From: Parapedobacter defluvii
GTDB taxonomy: Bacteria > Bacteroidota > Bacteroidia > Sphingobacteriales > Sphingobacteriaceae
Reading direction: 5' to 3'
Assembly (NCBI RefSeq): GCF_014642075.1
Contig: NZ_BMIK01000002.1
Span: forward strand, 496,001 to 560,000
Length of the DNA: 64,000 bases
Shown piece after piece: positions 45,346 to 53,361 of the stretch; position 1 is the stretch's first letter, and every line of letters starts with the position of its first letter. The translations under genes were made by a program, and so were the position numbers. Below the pieces are notes generated by a model. That model was given only the letters and a program-made list of their open reading frames with translations. It did no database searches and was not told the DNA's origin.

Positions 45346-46158
45346 ATGGTTGCTTTTGCCAACGCCAAAATCAATATCGGCCTGCAGGTGCTGAGCCGTC
45401 GTGAAGATGGATACCATAATCTCGAAACGATTTTTTATCCGGTGAACATCTATGACGTGCTGGAAGTCGTGGAAGCACGGGATACGCGCTTTATTCCATC
45501 CGGAATACCGATTCCAAGCGGTGGGCAGGACAATCTGTGTCTGCGGGCGTATAGGCTGCTTAGTGAATCCCACGATTTACCCCCGGTGCATATTTACCTG
45601 CACAAGACCATTCCCATCGGTGCCGGATTGGGGGGCGGCTCGGCCGATGCAGCGTTTCTCTTGAAATTACTGAACACGATGTTCGCGCTGGGACTCAGCG
45701 AATCGCAATTGACCGGCTATGCCCGCCAATTGGGGGCCGACTGCCCATTTTTCATCCGCAATACGCCCGTGCTGGCCACGGGGATCGGAGATGTCTTCGA
45801 AGCGGTCAGGGTGGATTTGTCGGAATACCACTTGGTGCTGGTCACGCCCCGCGTGCATGTTTCGACGGCAGCCGCCTATCGGGGGGTGACACCCGATCCG
45901 AAGGGCAGGCAATTGAAAACGGCTATCACTCATCCCGTGGCTACCTGGCGGGATACCATTGTGAACGACTTTGAAGTGGGCATCTTTGCCCTTCATCCAG
46001 AAATTGCAGCCGTTAAAAGAAAACTGTATGAAAACGGGGCCGTATTCGCTTCCATGAGCGGGAGCGGATCTTCGGTGTATGGGTTGTTTAGTAAGCCCGT
46101 GAAAATAGTTGATATGGAGAAAGATAACCAAGTGTTTTACGTAGGCGGAGAACGGTAA
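45346..46158 (+). CDS. ispE: 4-diphosphocytidyl-2-C-methyl-D-erythritol kinase
   Basis: GHMP-family kinase of the MEP isoprenoid pathway, phosphorylating the 2-hydroxyl of CDP-methylerythritol. 270 residues. N-terminal AFANAKINIGLQVLSRREDGYHNLETIF is the IspE signature with the catalytic Lys. The ATP-binding glycine loop is IPIGAGLGGGSADAAFLLK. The third motif is ASMSGSGSSVYGLF. First large gene of a run with the DUF1905 protein (2-base gap) and a peroxiredoxin. Confidence 0.97.
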   Translation: MVAFANAKINIGLQVLSRREDGYHNLETIFYPVNIYDVLEVVEARDTRFIPSGIPIPSGGQDNLCLRAYRLLSESHDLPPVHIYLHKTIPIGAGLGGGSADAAFLLKLLNTMFALGLSESQLTGYARQLGADCPFFIRNTPVLATGIGDVFEAVRVDLSEYHLVLVTPRVHVSTAAAYRGVTPDPKGRQLKTAITHPVATWRDTIVNDFEVGIFALHPEIAAVKRKLYENGAVFASMSGSGSSVYGLFSKPVKIVDMEKDNQVFYVGGER

Positions 46159-46160
46159 TC

Positions 46161-46688
46161 ATGGTCGACTTCCAAGCAGTGGTTTTACGGTCTGAAGAGC
46201 AGGGTGCGGCGATGTTGGGATGGGCCTACATCGAAGTGCCGCGGGAAATTGCTGAGCAACTGAAACCCGGTTACAAGCAGGGATACCGTGTGCGGGGGGA
46301 AATAGACGGGATCGTGTTTTCCGGGCTTTTCCTAATGCCTAAAGGAGAGGGCGATTACATCCTGCCCATCAACGGTGGGATGCGGAAGGTATTGAAAAAG
46401 GGAGTGGGGGATGTCCTGTCGCTCCGATTGGAAGAAGATAAGGATTTTGTGATCGAGATACCGGAAGACCTGGAGCTGTGTCTATTGGACGATGAAGCGG
46501 ATCTGATGGGGAGATTCCTGGCATTGCCCAAATCGCACCGCAATTATTTCCTCAATTACATCCATGGGGCAAAGACGGAGCCGACACGCACCAAACGAAT
46601 TGCCATGACGGTAGAGGCGATGGCGATGGGGCTTGACTTCGGTGCCATGATCCGGCTTGACAAAGCAAGGAGGAAACGGGATGAATAA
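46161..46688 (+). CDS. DUF1905 / YdeI-OmpD-associated family protein
   Basis: 175 residues, cytoplasmic. N-terminal DUF1905 beta-barrel-like domain (about 1-95): GWAYIEVPREIAEQL, RVRGEIDGIVFSGLFLMPKGEGDYILPIN, and the helix-capping RKVLKKGVGDVLSLRLEEDKDF. C-terminal bacteriocin-protection (YdeI/OmpD-associated) helical domain: LPKSHRNYFLNYIHGAKTEPTRTKRIAMTVEAM. Function of the family is poorly known. Its last codons contain the start of the peroxiredoxin gene. Confidence 0.85.
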   Translation: MVDFQAVVLRSEEQGAAMLGWAYIEVPREIAEQLKPGYKQGYRVRGEIDGIVFSGLFLMPKGEGDYILPINGGMRKVLKKGVGDVLSLRLEEDKDFVIEIPEDLELCLLDDEADLMGRFLALPKSHRNYFLNYIHGAKTEPTRTKRIAMTVEAMAMGLDFGAMIRLDKARRKRDE

Positions 46689-47235
46689 ACTTTTGAAAAT
46701 GACGTTGATCGCATGGGTAGCGGTCGGCACAGCGATTGCATGTGCGCAGGAAGACGGTAAAAAATCGAATCATATGGAAACCTTGGAAATCGGGGATCAA
46801 GTGCCCCATTTTGTCCTCAAAGACCAAAATGGCCGGGATGTGGACATCGCGGATTACATGGGCAAAAAGAAATTGGTCATCTATTTCTATCCGAAAGACG
46901 AGAGCCCCGGTTGTACGAAACAGGCCTGTGCAATCCGTGATCATTTTACCGATTACACCGATGCGGGCGCTTTGGTAATCGGCATCAATTCAGGCAGCGT
47001 AGCGAGTCATAAGGCATTTGCAGAAAACCACGGCTTGCCTTTTATGTTACTCAGTGATCCCGGCAATCGCGTGTTGAAATTGTTCGGTGTGAAAAATGTA
47101 CTGTTCCTTACCGGGCGTGAAACGTTTGTGGTGGGACTCGATGGAAAGATTGCATTCAGATACCGGGCACTGATGAATGCCACCGCGCACAACGACAAGG
47201 TATTGGAATTTCTGAAAACAAGCGATGCCCGATAG
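46681..47235 (+). CDS. Exported PrxQ/Bcp-type peroxiredoxin
   Basis: 184 residues from ATG 46681, overlapping the upstream gene by 8 bases. Thiol peroxidase reducing peroxides. The PrxQ motif SPGCTKQAC gives peroxidatic Cys78 and resolving Cys83, five residues apart as in the alpha2-helix type of BCP. KKLVIYFYPKDE and SHKAFAENHGLPFMLLSDP are conserved. The first 20 or so residues (MNKLLKMTLIAWVAVGTAIA) form a signal sequence followed by CAQ. Either lipidation at that Cys or signal peptidase cleavage after ACA is possible, so it acts in the periplasm or envelope, unlike typical cytoplasmic Bcp. An internal ATG (METLEIGDQ) would give a cytoplasmic form. Confidence 0.88.
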   Translation: MNKLLKMTLIAWVAVGTAIACAQEDGKKSNHMETLEIGDQVPHFVLKDQNGRDVDIADYMGKKKLVIYFYPKDESPGCTKQACAIRDHFTDYTDAGALVIGINSGSVASHKAFAENHGLPFMLLSDPGNRVLKLFGVKNVLFLTGRETFVVGLDGKIAFRYRALMNATAHNDKVLEFLKTSDAR

Positions 47236-47257
47236 GGGGTCCCCGATCGGGCATCGC
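47222..47257. terminator. Bidirectional stem-loop after peroxiredoxin
   Basis: A 12-bp perfect stem (47222-47233 with 47246-47257) with an inner GGGG/CCCC pairing. The stop codon of the peroxiredoxin (47233-47235) lies at the tip of the left arm, so the terminator overlaps coding sequence. It lies between converging genes; TTTT follows on the plus side. Confidence 0.75.
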
Positions 47258-47279
47258 ATCGTTTTGGGATTACGGTTAA

Positions 47280-47903
47280 TTAATGATCGTCGTGATCGTG
47301 ATCCCCGTCTACGACATGCACTTCGACCTTAAGATCGAGATCGTTCTCTCCGCTGAACTTCGTATAGTTGGGATTGTTCCAGTCGGCATCGGTGATACTT
47401 GCTTTCACGCCGTTGTTTAAGTGACGCAGGATGACGTTAAACACAAACGAATCCGATGGCTTCAACACGTGCAGGTAACCCGTTACACCCACCCGCTTGT
47501 TGTCAGGGTCGGCGTATTGGTAGTCCAGCACACCTTCGGGAGCACCGAGGAAGAAAAGCTGGTGGATGTCGGACTCTTCCAGAAATTCCTGTTCGGCACC
47601 TTCCCGGCCCGCGAAATCGGTGGCGGTGAGTGTCAGGCGGTAGGTTTTTCCGGCGTCCAGGTGCAGGTGGGCACCCACGGGAGGGAGTCCATCCTCGTCA
47701 AACGTCACCGATACAACTTCGGGATCTTCCAGGTCGTGGGCATGGTCTCCGTGCCATTCAACTTCCGTAAATGTCAACGTTGCCGAACCGATTTCTTCTT
47801 GGGGGACTTCAGGCTCCGGATCGTCCTTGCTGCAGGAGGATATAAACGCAACGAATCCCAGCGACAATAGTGCAATCGAGAGTTTTTTGAATGAATGTTT
47901 CAT
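47280..47903 (-). CDS. His/Asp-rich lipoprotein, likely metal-binding
   Basis: 207 residues; lipoprotein signal LSIALLSLGFVAFISSC, then an acidic linker (SKDDPEPEVPQEE). The mature part is beta-rich with clustered histidines: EVEWHGDHAHDLEDPEVV, GAHLHLDAGKTYRLTLTATDF, and a C-terminal HDHDDH tail (VVDGDHDHDDH). The His/Asp clusters suggest binding of zinc or a similar divalent metal. A ZnuD-like TonB receptor gene lies upstream on the same strand, separated by the 79-unit heptad array, which supports joint metal uptake. Direct evidence for the metal is lacking. Confidence 0.8.
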   Translation of the reverse strand: MKHSFKKLSIALLSLGFVAFISSCSKDDPEPEVPQEEIGSATLTFTEVEWHGDHAHDLEDPEVVSVTFDEDGLPPVGAHLHLDAGKTYRLTLTATDFAGREGAEQEFLEESDIHQLFFLGAPEGVLDYQYADPDNKRVGVTGYLHVLKPSDSFVFNVILRHLNNGVKASITDADWNNPNYTKFSGENDLDLKVEVHVVDGDHDHDDH

Positions 47904-47943
47904 AAATGATTCGATTAAATTATAGTTAAACAGTTTATTTTAT

Positions 47944-48496
47944 GATAATTGATAATTGATAATTGATAATTGATAATTGATAATTGATAATTGATAATTG
48001 ATAATTGATAATTGATAATTGATAATTGATAATTGATAATTGATAATTGATAATTGATAATTGATAATTGATAATTGATAATTGATAATTGATAATTGAT
48101 AATTGATAATTGATAATTGATAATTGATAATTGATAATTGATAATTGATAATTGATAATTGATAATTGATAATTGATAATTGATAATTGATAATTGATAA
48201 TTGATAATTGATAATTGATAATTGATAATTGATAATTGATAATTGATAATTGATAATTGATAATTGATAATTGATAATTGATAATTGATAATTGATAATT
48301 GATAATTGATAATTGATAATTGATAATTGATAATTGATAATTGATAATTGATAATTGATAATTGATAATTGATAATTGATAATTGATAATTGATAATTGA
48401 TAATTGATAATTGATAATTGATAATTGATAATTGATAATTGATAATTGATAATTGATAATTGATAATTGATAATTGATAATTGATAATTGATAATT
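47944..48496. repeat. Heptanucleotide array, 79 perfect copies
   Basis: 553 bases of GATAATT repeated 79 times without a single change; I checked the phase at each 60-base line. It ends in GATGTTTGAT. It fills the gap between the end of the ZnuD-like receptor gene (48512) and the start of the His-rich lipoprotein (47903), both read on the minus strand, so it lies upstream of the lipoprotein gene. No G+C interruption. The true copy number in the cell may differ from the assembly. Confidence 0.95.
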
Positions 48497-48511
48497 GATG
48501 TTTGATGTATA

Positions 48512-50845
48512 CTAAAATGAATAAGAAAGTCGGATACCGATCTCCCGGCCCAAACCGTGACTGTAATAGCGGAACCGGTTCATATATTCCTTATAAAGTG
48601 TATTGAATAAATTGTTTACGGAGATGCCTGCTTCCAGGGGATGACTGCCCAAAGCGAACTGGCTGCCAGCGTACAGCGAGAAGACATGATAGGCCGGCGG
48701 GGGAGGTGCATAGTCCGTGCCGGGTTCGTACCGGTTTTGCTCCAGCACCCATTGGTGTGCAAAGGAGACATAGGTGTTGCTGGTTACTTTGCTTTCAATC
48801 GGCAGCTGCCAACGCAGGCGGTGGTCAAACCGGTCGGAAGGAATGTAAGGCAGATACACGTCATTGGTGACGTCGCGTGCGCGGATAACCGATGCATTGA
48901 GGTGATAATCCAGGCCATCAATGAGCCTGTATTGCAACGAGAGATCCGCCCCGAAAAAGGTGGCATCGGTCTGTTTGTACCGGAATACCGGAAACGTGCC
49001 CCGGATGGTCTGTAAAAATTCCCCAGGCGAGGGCTGTGCGTAAATGTAGTCCTGGATATACTGTGCGTAGAGATCGAGATCGATGGTAACCCTGTCGCGC
49101 GTATAGGAAGGGCTGACCACCCATTTGTATCCGTGTTCGCTACCCAGTCCGGCATCTCCGATTTCGTAGAGTGCCGCACCGTGGTGCAGCCCGTTGCTGT
49201 ACAGCTCATTGGCACTGGGAGCACGCCAGGCAAGACCGATGTTACTCCGTAGCTGCCAGGTTTTATCCGGTCGCCAGACACCGCCGAAAGAACCGCTCAC
49301 GTTGTGGAAATCGCGTTGGCCGCCATAAAGATGCTGGTATTTGTCAAAACCGGCGGCATCGAAGGTTTTGAAATCGTAGCGGATGCCCATTTCCCATTCG
49401 TATGCCTCCCTGATGAGCCGTTGGATGGCAAAAAGTCCACCGGTAAAGCTGTCGTAGTTGGGGATGAGGGGCGTGTTCAGCGTGCCGGGGACATTGTTGT
49501 TGACCTGCATGGTCAGGTTGGTGCCCACCTGTGTGCGCCAATTGTTGTCATAAAGCGGGGTTTGGTAGTTTGCATCCAGCGTTTGGGTGGTAAGCACCAT
49601 ATCCAGCATGGGCAACGCACCGCGGCCGCCACGGCGTATGTCATATTCCTGCCGGTGGTTACGCTGGATGCCGTATTGTATATCTGAGCTGCCTCCATTG
49701 GTGTAATCCCGGTGCCATTTCAGTTTACCCAGATCGTGTACGACGCGCTGCCGCGGAGCGGCGATGGCATAGCTGAACGGATAGGTCTCGAAAGGCTTGC
49801 CGGCCTCCACACGGGCCTGTATGTCGTCGATGGTACCCACGTGGGCACCGGTGAAAATCCCGAGTGACGTGTAAAAACGGCTGTAATAGGCATCAAAGAC
49901 GGACCGGGTGTGGCTGTAACGTACAGCGGCGGAGCCATTGTATTCGGCCAGTCCGGTGTTGCCTAAGTAATAGTCGGCCGTGCGCACGTTTCCGCTTCGT
50001 TTCGCCGTACCCTGTACCCGCCAGGAAAGTCCGGGAATACCCTTAACTCCCGATTGAAGCATGCCCGAAAGCACGCCGCCCTGGCCGTTGGTCTGATAGA
50101 TGGTGTTCAGTTCGCCGGATACATGCGGATCAATGGGCAGGGGAGCGGGAGAGGTGATGATCACCCCACCGATGGCGTCTGCGCCATAACGGACGCCCTC
50201 TGCACCCTTTATCAGTTTAAAATCCTTGGCAACAAACGGATCGATTTCCGGCGCATGTTCGCTGCCCCATTGCTGTCCCTCCTGCCGGATGCCGTTGTTG
50301 AGGATCAGGATGCGGTTGCTGTGCATGCCGTTGATCACCGGTTTTGCAATCGTCGTACCGGTCTGTAGCATGCTTACCCCCGGCAGGTTGCTGAAGATAT
50401 CGGCCAATGTCTTTCCCTGTACCTGGGCTACCTGTTCGCGCGAGACGGTCCGCACCGCATTTGCGGTAACCACAGGCTGCTGGTGACCGATCACGTTCAC
50501 GTCGTGCAACCGGATGTGGCCATGATGGAGTGCTAACGTAAGCGTTTCATCGTTTTTGAGCAATACTTCCGTAACGAGGCTGTCAAATCCCACGCTGGTA
50601 GCCGTGACGGTATAGCGGACACCCTTGCATAGTTGTGAAAACCGGAAATAACCATGTCCGTCAGAAAGAAGCTGGGTAGCGCCCGGATTGATTGTCAGGG
50701 TTACACCCGATAAGGGAAGCTGTGTATCGCTGTCCATCACCCGGCCCCGGACAGTAAGGGTACATGTTGAAGTTTGTGAATATCCTGCCGTAAAAAATAA
50801 GCTAAGTATAATCGAAGTAAGTGCCGTTCTGATCCACATCTGCAT
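48512..50845 (-). CDS. ZnuD-like TonB-dependent receptor
   Basis: 777 residues; signal peptide MQMWIRTALTSIILSLFFTAGYS. An N-terminal carboxypeptidase-like domain (CTLTVRGRVMDSDTQLPLSG), then plug (LADIFSNLPGVSMLQTGTTI, PVINGMHSNRILILNNGIRQ, IKGAEGVRYGADAIGGVI) and beta-barrel ending EIGIRLSYSF. The barrel segment RAPSANELYSNGLHHGAALYEIGD and the short HSNR and EHAPEID loops resemble zinc-type receptors (ZnuD and relatives). With the downstream His-rich lipoprotein this suggests zinc or similar metal uptake; that is inference. A heptad array abuts its promoter region. Confidence 0.88.
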   Translation of the reverse strand: MQMWIRTALTSIILSLFFTAGYSQTSTCTLTVRGRVMDSDTQLPLSGVTLTINPGATQLLSDGHGYFRFSQLCKGVRYTVTATSVGFDSLVTEVLLKNDETLTLALHHGHIRLHDVNVIGHQQPVVTANAVRTVSREQVAQVQGKTLADIFSNLPGVSMLQTGTTIAKPVINGMHSNRILILNNGIRQEGQQWGSEHAPEIDPFVAKDFKLIKGAEGVRYGADAIGGVIITSPAPLPIDPHVSGELNTIYQTNGQGGVLSGMLQSGVKGIPGLSWRVQGTAKRSGNVRTADYYLGNTGLAEYNGSAAVRYSHTRSVFDAYYSRFYTSLGIFTGAHVGTIDDIQARVEAGKPFETYPFSYAIAAPRQRVVHDLGKLKWHRDYTNGGSSDIQYGIQRNHRQEYDIRRGGRGALPMLDMVLTTQTLDANYQTPLYDNNWRTQVGTNLTMQVNNNVPGTLNTPLIPNYDSFTGGLFAIQRLIREAYEWEMGIRYDFKTFDAAGFDKYQHLYGGQRDFHNVSGSFGGVWRPDKTWQLRSNIGLAWRAPSANELYSNGLHHGAALYEIGDAGLGSEHGYKWVVSPSYTRDRVTIDLDLYAQYIQDYIYAQPSPGEFLQTIRGTFPVFRYKQTDATFFGADLSLQYRLIDGLDYHLNASVIRARDVTNDVYLPYIPSDRFDHRLRWQLPIESKVTSNTYVSFAHQWVLEQNRYEPGTDYAPPPPAYHVFSLYAGSQFALGSHPLEAGISVNNLFNTLYKEYMNRFRYYSHGLGREIGIRLSYSF

Positions 50846-50902
50846 TCATTGTCAATACCGCAAATTTCAACATAGTTGCGTTAATAAACAAATTAAATGC
50901 AA

Positions 50903-50910
50903 CAAAGTTT
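50903..50910 (-). promoter_or_regulatory. Probable -7 box for the ZnuD-like receptor gene
   Basis: On the minus strand AAACTTTG, one base off TAnnTTTG, 57 bases before the ATG. The heptad array begins 4 bases upstream of it. Confidence 0.4.
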
Positions 50911-50914
50911 TTTT

Positions 50915-51309
50915 AATGGACAATGGACAATGGATAATGGATAATGGACAATGGATAATGGATAATGGACAATGGATAATGGACAATGGATAATGGATAA
51001 TGGATAATGGACAATGGACAATGGATAATGGATAATGGACAATGGATAATGGACAATGGACAATGGATAATTATCAACTATCAATTATCAACTATCAACT
51101 ATCAACTATCAACTATCAATTATCAACTATCAATTATCAACTATCAATTATCAACTATCAATTATCAACTATCAACTATCAACTATCAACTATCAACTAT
51201 CAACTATCAACTATCAACTATCAACTATCAACTATCAACTATCAATTATCAACTATCAATTATCAACTATCAATTATCAACTATCAATTATCAACTATCA
51301 ACTATCAAG
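50915..51309. repeat. Composite convergent heptad array, 22 plus 33 units
   Basis: Left part 50915-51068: 22 units AATGGA(C/T). Right part 51072-51302: 33 units TATCAA(C/T), plus one variant unit TATCAAG. The last base of each unit switches between C and T; the other six are constant. The reverse complement of the right unit differs from the left unit by one base (AATTGAT against AATGGAT), so the two runs face each other. The final unit contains the TGA stop of xerD. Confidence 0.95.
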
Positions 51310-52198
51310 AGCGGGGGTGGAATTGGGTAATCACGGACCGCAGGTAATCCCGATCCACATGGGTATAGATTTCCGTGGTTGTAATGCTTTCGTGCCCAAG
51401 CATTTCCTGCACCGCACGGAGGTCGGCACCTCCCTCCACAAGGTGGCTGGCAAAGGAATGCCGGAACGTATGGGGGCTGATTTTCTTTTTAAGTCCGATT
51501 TTGGTGGCCAGGTCCTTAATGATGATAAATACCATCACGCGCGTTAAAGAAGCCCCCCGGCGGTTCAGGAATACAGCATCTTCGTAACCCGGCTTGATCT
51601 TTTGATGTACGCGCACGTCTTCCAGGTAAATGCGGAGGCATTTAGCGGCCTGTGTGCCGATCGGCACGAGCCGCTCTTTGCTACCCTTTCCCTCCACTTT
51701 GATAAATTCGACGTCCAGAAACAGGTTGGAGATCTTCAGTCCCACCAGCTCGCTTACGCGGAGGCCGCAGCCATACAGCACCTCCAGCATGGCTTTGTTG
51801 CGCATGCCCTCCGGAGTCGACAGGTCGATGGCCGCGATGAGGCCGTCGATTTCGGTGATGTTGAGCACATCGGGTATTTTGCGGCCCAACCGCGGTGCTT
51901 CGATCAGCGCCGTGGGGTTTTCGACTAGCCCATGCTCCAGGGCCATGAACAGATAGAACGTCTTGATGCCAGACAGGATACGTGCCTGGCTGTACGCAGA
52001 AAGCCCGAATCCGTTGATCCATGTCAAGAAATCCTGTAATTGGGAGGGGGTAATGGATTGGGGATGTATGTTTTGTGGTTCCGAGAACTGCCGGAGCTTG
52101 GTCACATCGTCCAGGTAGGCGTCTACTGTGTTGGCAGACATCGCCCGCTCCAGTTGGAGGTAATGTTTGAAGCCATTGATGGCCGTTTTCCAATCCAT
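51305..52198 (-). CDS. xerD: Tyrosine recombinase XerD
   Basis: 297 residues, the length of chromosomal XerC/XerD enzymes that resolve chromosome dimers at dif with FtsK. N-terminal SAM-like domain (FKHYLQLERAMSANTVDAYLDDV) and catalytic domain with all active residues: Arg147 (GCGLRVSEL), Lys171 (GKGSKERLVP), His243 and Arg246 (HTFRHSFASHL), His269 (MLGHESITTT) and Tyr278 (EIYTHV). No integrase-type arm domain and no neighbouring phage genes, so it is a housekeeping recombinase, not a mobile-element integrase. Its stop codon lies in the last heptad of the adjacent array. Confidence 0.93.
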   Translation of the reverse strand: MDWKTAINGFKHYLQLERAMSANTVDAYLDDVTKLRQFSEPQNIHPQSITPSQLQDFLTWINGFGLSAYSQARILSGIKTFYLFMALEHGLVENPTALIEAPRLGRKIPDVLNITEIDGLIAAIDLSTPEGMRNKAMLEVLYGCGLRVSELVGLKISNLFLDVEFIKVEGKGSKERLVPIGTQAAKCLRIYLEDVRVHQKIKPGYEDAVFLNRRGASLTRVMVFIIIKDLATKIGLKKKISPHTFRHSFASHLVEGGADLRAVQEMLGHESITTTEIYTHVDRDYLRSVITQFHPRS

Positions 52199-52229
52199 CG
52201 TTGCTTATCTTTCTTTCGCCGGAGTGCCG

Positions 52230-52478
52230 TTATTTGTTGAGATAAAGCAGGATGAAACCAAACGTTGCGGCTACCTGTCCGATCCAAAAAATGAACATCC
52301 ATTTGATGATTTCGGTTTTAGTCTCCGCGAGATCAGCTTTCGTCGCCAAAATTTTTGTTTTATCCTCCACCTCTTCCTTAATTTGTTCTTCAATATACGT
52401 GGTCAGGTTTTCGGCTGATTCTTTTCCCAATTTCCCGGAAAGCAATGCATATAGCTTCGTGATGGTAATGGTACTCAT
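52230..52478 (-). CDS. Small coiled-coil membrane-anchored protein (DUF1640-like)
   Basis: 82 residues. An N-terminal helix (LYALLSGKLGKESAENLTTYIEEQI), a charged coiled-coil with KADLAETKTEIIKW, and one C-terminal transmembrane helix (MFIFWIGQVAATFGFILLYLNK). This is the layout of DUF1640/CCDC90-type bacterial proteins, often encoded near toxins or recombinases but of unknown role. It lies 31 bases upstream of xerD and has its own promoter. Confidence 0.75.
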   Translation of the reverse strand: MSTITITKLYALLSGKLGKESAENLTTYIEEQIKEEVEDKTKILATKADLAETKTEIIKWMFIFWIGQVAATFGFILLYLNK

Positions 52479-52507
52479 TTTATGTTCAGTTTTCGGATTG
52501 ATTTATA

Positions 52508-52538
52508 CAAAAATAGGAAACAGTTTCCTGATATGCAA
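52508..52538 (-). promoter_or_regulatory. Promoter of the DUF1640-like / xerD pair
   Basis: On the minus strand, TTG (52536-52538), 20 bases, then TATTTTTG (52508-52515), a full -7 match, 29 bases before the ATG at 52478. Confidence 0.6.
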
Positions 52539-52569
52539 ATTCGTTCCGAATCTGTAATTTTACCCCACT

Positions 52570-53361
52570 ATGGAAAAAATCGAAGTCGCCCTGGAGCGGA
52601 TTATTGAAGCGGTACTCTCCAAAGTACCCAGTTTGGTATTGGCTGTTCTGCTGTTGGCAGGTGGAAGTTGGCTGATTCGGATGGTGCTGCGGCTTATCCG
52701 GAAGCGGTTCGAGCGCCGCAATGTGGATCTATCGCTGCGCGATTTCGTGATCAGTGCCCTGAAGATCATTTTCTATACCATGCTGATCATTTCGGCGGCT
52801 TCGATGGTGGGCATACAAACCACCTCATTTGTCGCGGTGCTGGGCGCTGCGAGCTTGTCCATCGGCTTGGCCCTGCAGGGCAGTCTGTCCAATTTCGCCG
52901 GTGGGGTGCTTATCCTGCTGTTCCGTCCGTTCCGGGTGGGTGATTACATCAGCAGTGCGACGGGTGCCACCGGGCAGGTCGAAAAAATCGATATCCTATA
53001 TTCGACACTGCGCACGGACGACGGCATCGCCGTATTCGTGCCAAACGGCCCACTGGCCAATTCGGTCATCAGTAACTATTCCAGCATTACCAAGCGGCGC
53101 CTGGAGTTCAAGATGCGCATACCGTACGGGGTTGATCTGGACCATACGCGTCAGCTCATCCGGGAGGTGTTGAAATCCGACGAACGGATACTCAATACCC
53201 CACGGCCGGAAATCCAACTGGCCGAATTGACCGATACTTCCATCGATCTCGTCATCCGGGCCTGGGCACCCAAAGCCCAGTACGACACCGTATACTTCGA
53301 TAGTTTTGAACAGCTCAAAAAAGTACTGGAAGAAAACGGCATCCAGGCATCGCTGTCCTAA
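52570..53361 (+). CDS. mscS: MscS-type small-conductance mechanosensitive channel
   Basis: 263 residues, close to E. coli MscS. Three membrane helices: about 18-40 (VLAVLLLAGGSWLIRMVL), about 58-80 and the pore-lining TM3 with VAVLGAASLSIGLALQGSLSNFAGGVLILLF, the small-residue-packed MscS motif. Then the beta domain FRVGDYISSATGATGQVEKIDILYSTLRTDDG and PNGPLANSVISNYS, and the alpha/beta cage. It releases solutes on osmotic downshift. It converges on ribE with a 4-base overlap of stop codons. Confidence 0.95.
   Translation: MEKIEVALERIIEAVLSKVPSLVLAVLLLAGGSWLIRMVLRLIRKRFERRNVDLSLRDFVISALKIIFYTMLIISAASMVGIQTTSFVAVLGAASLSIGLALQGSLSNFAGGVLILLFRPFRVGDYISSATGATGQVEKIDILYSTLRTDDGIAVFVPNGPLANSVISNYSSITKRRLEFKMRIPYGVDLDHTRQLIREVLKSDERILNTPRPEIQLAELTDTSIDLVIRAWAPKAQYDTVYFDSFEQLKKVLEENGIQASLS

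Noticed and set aside
47944-48496. CRISPR array
   Set aside because: Units are 7 bp and directly adjacent, with no spacers and no cas genes nearby.
50688-51347. ORFs with repeated NGQWIMD and INYQLST peptides on both strands
   Set aside because: They arise because a 7-bp repeat cycles through all three frames (7 codons per 21 bp) without stops. No start signals, domain or constraint, so they are repeat artefacts.
51305-52198. Phage or transposon integrase
   Set aside because: Length and motifs fit chromosomal XerD, and there are no attachment sites, phage genes or tRNA target beside it.
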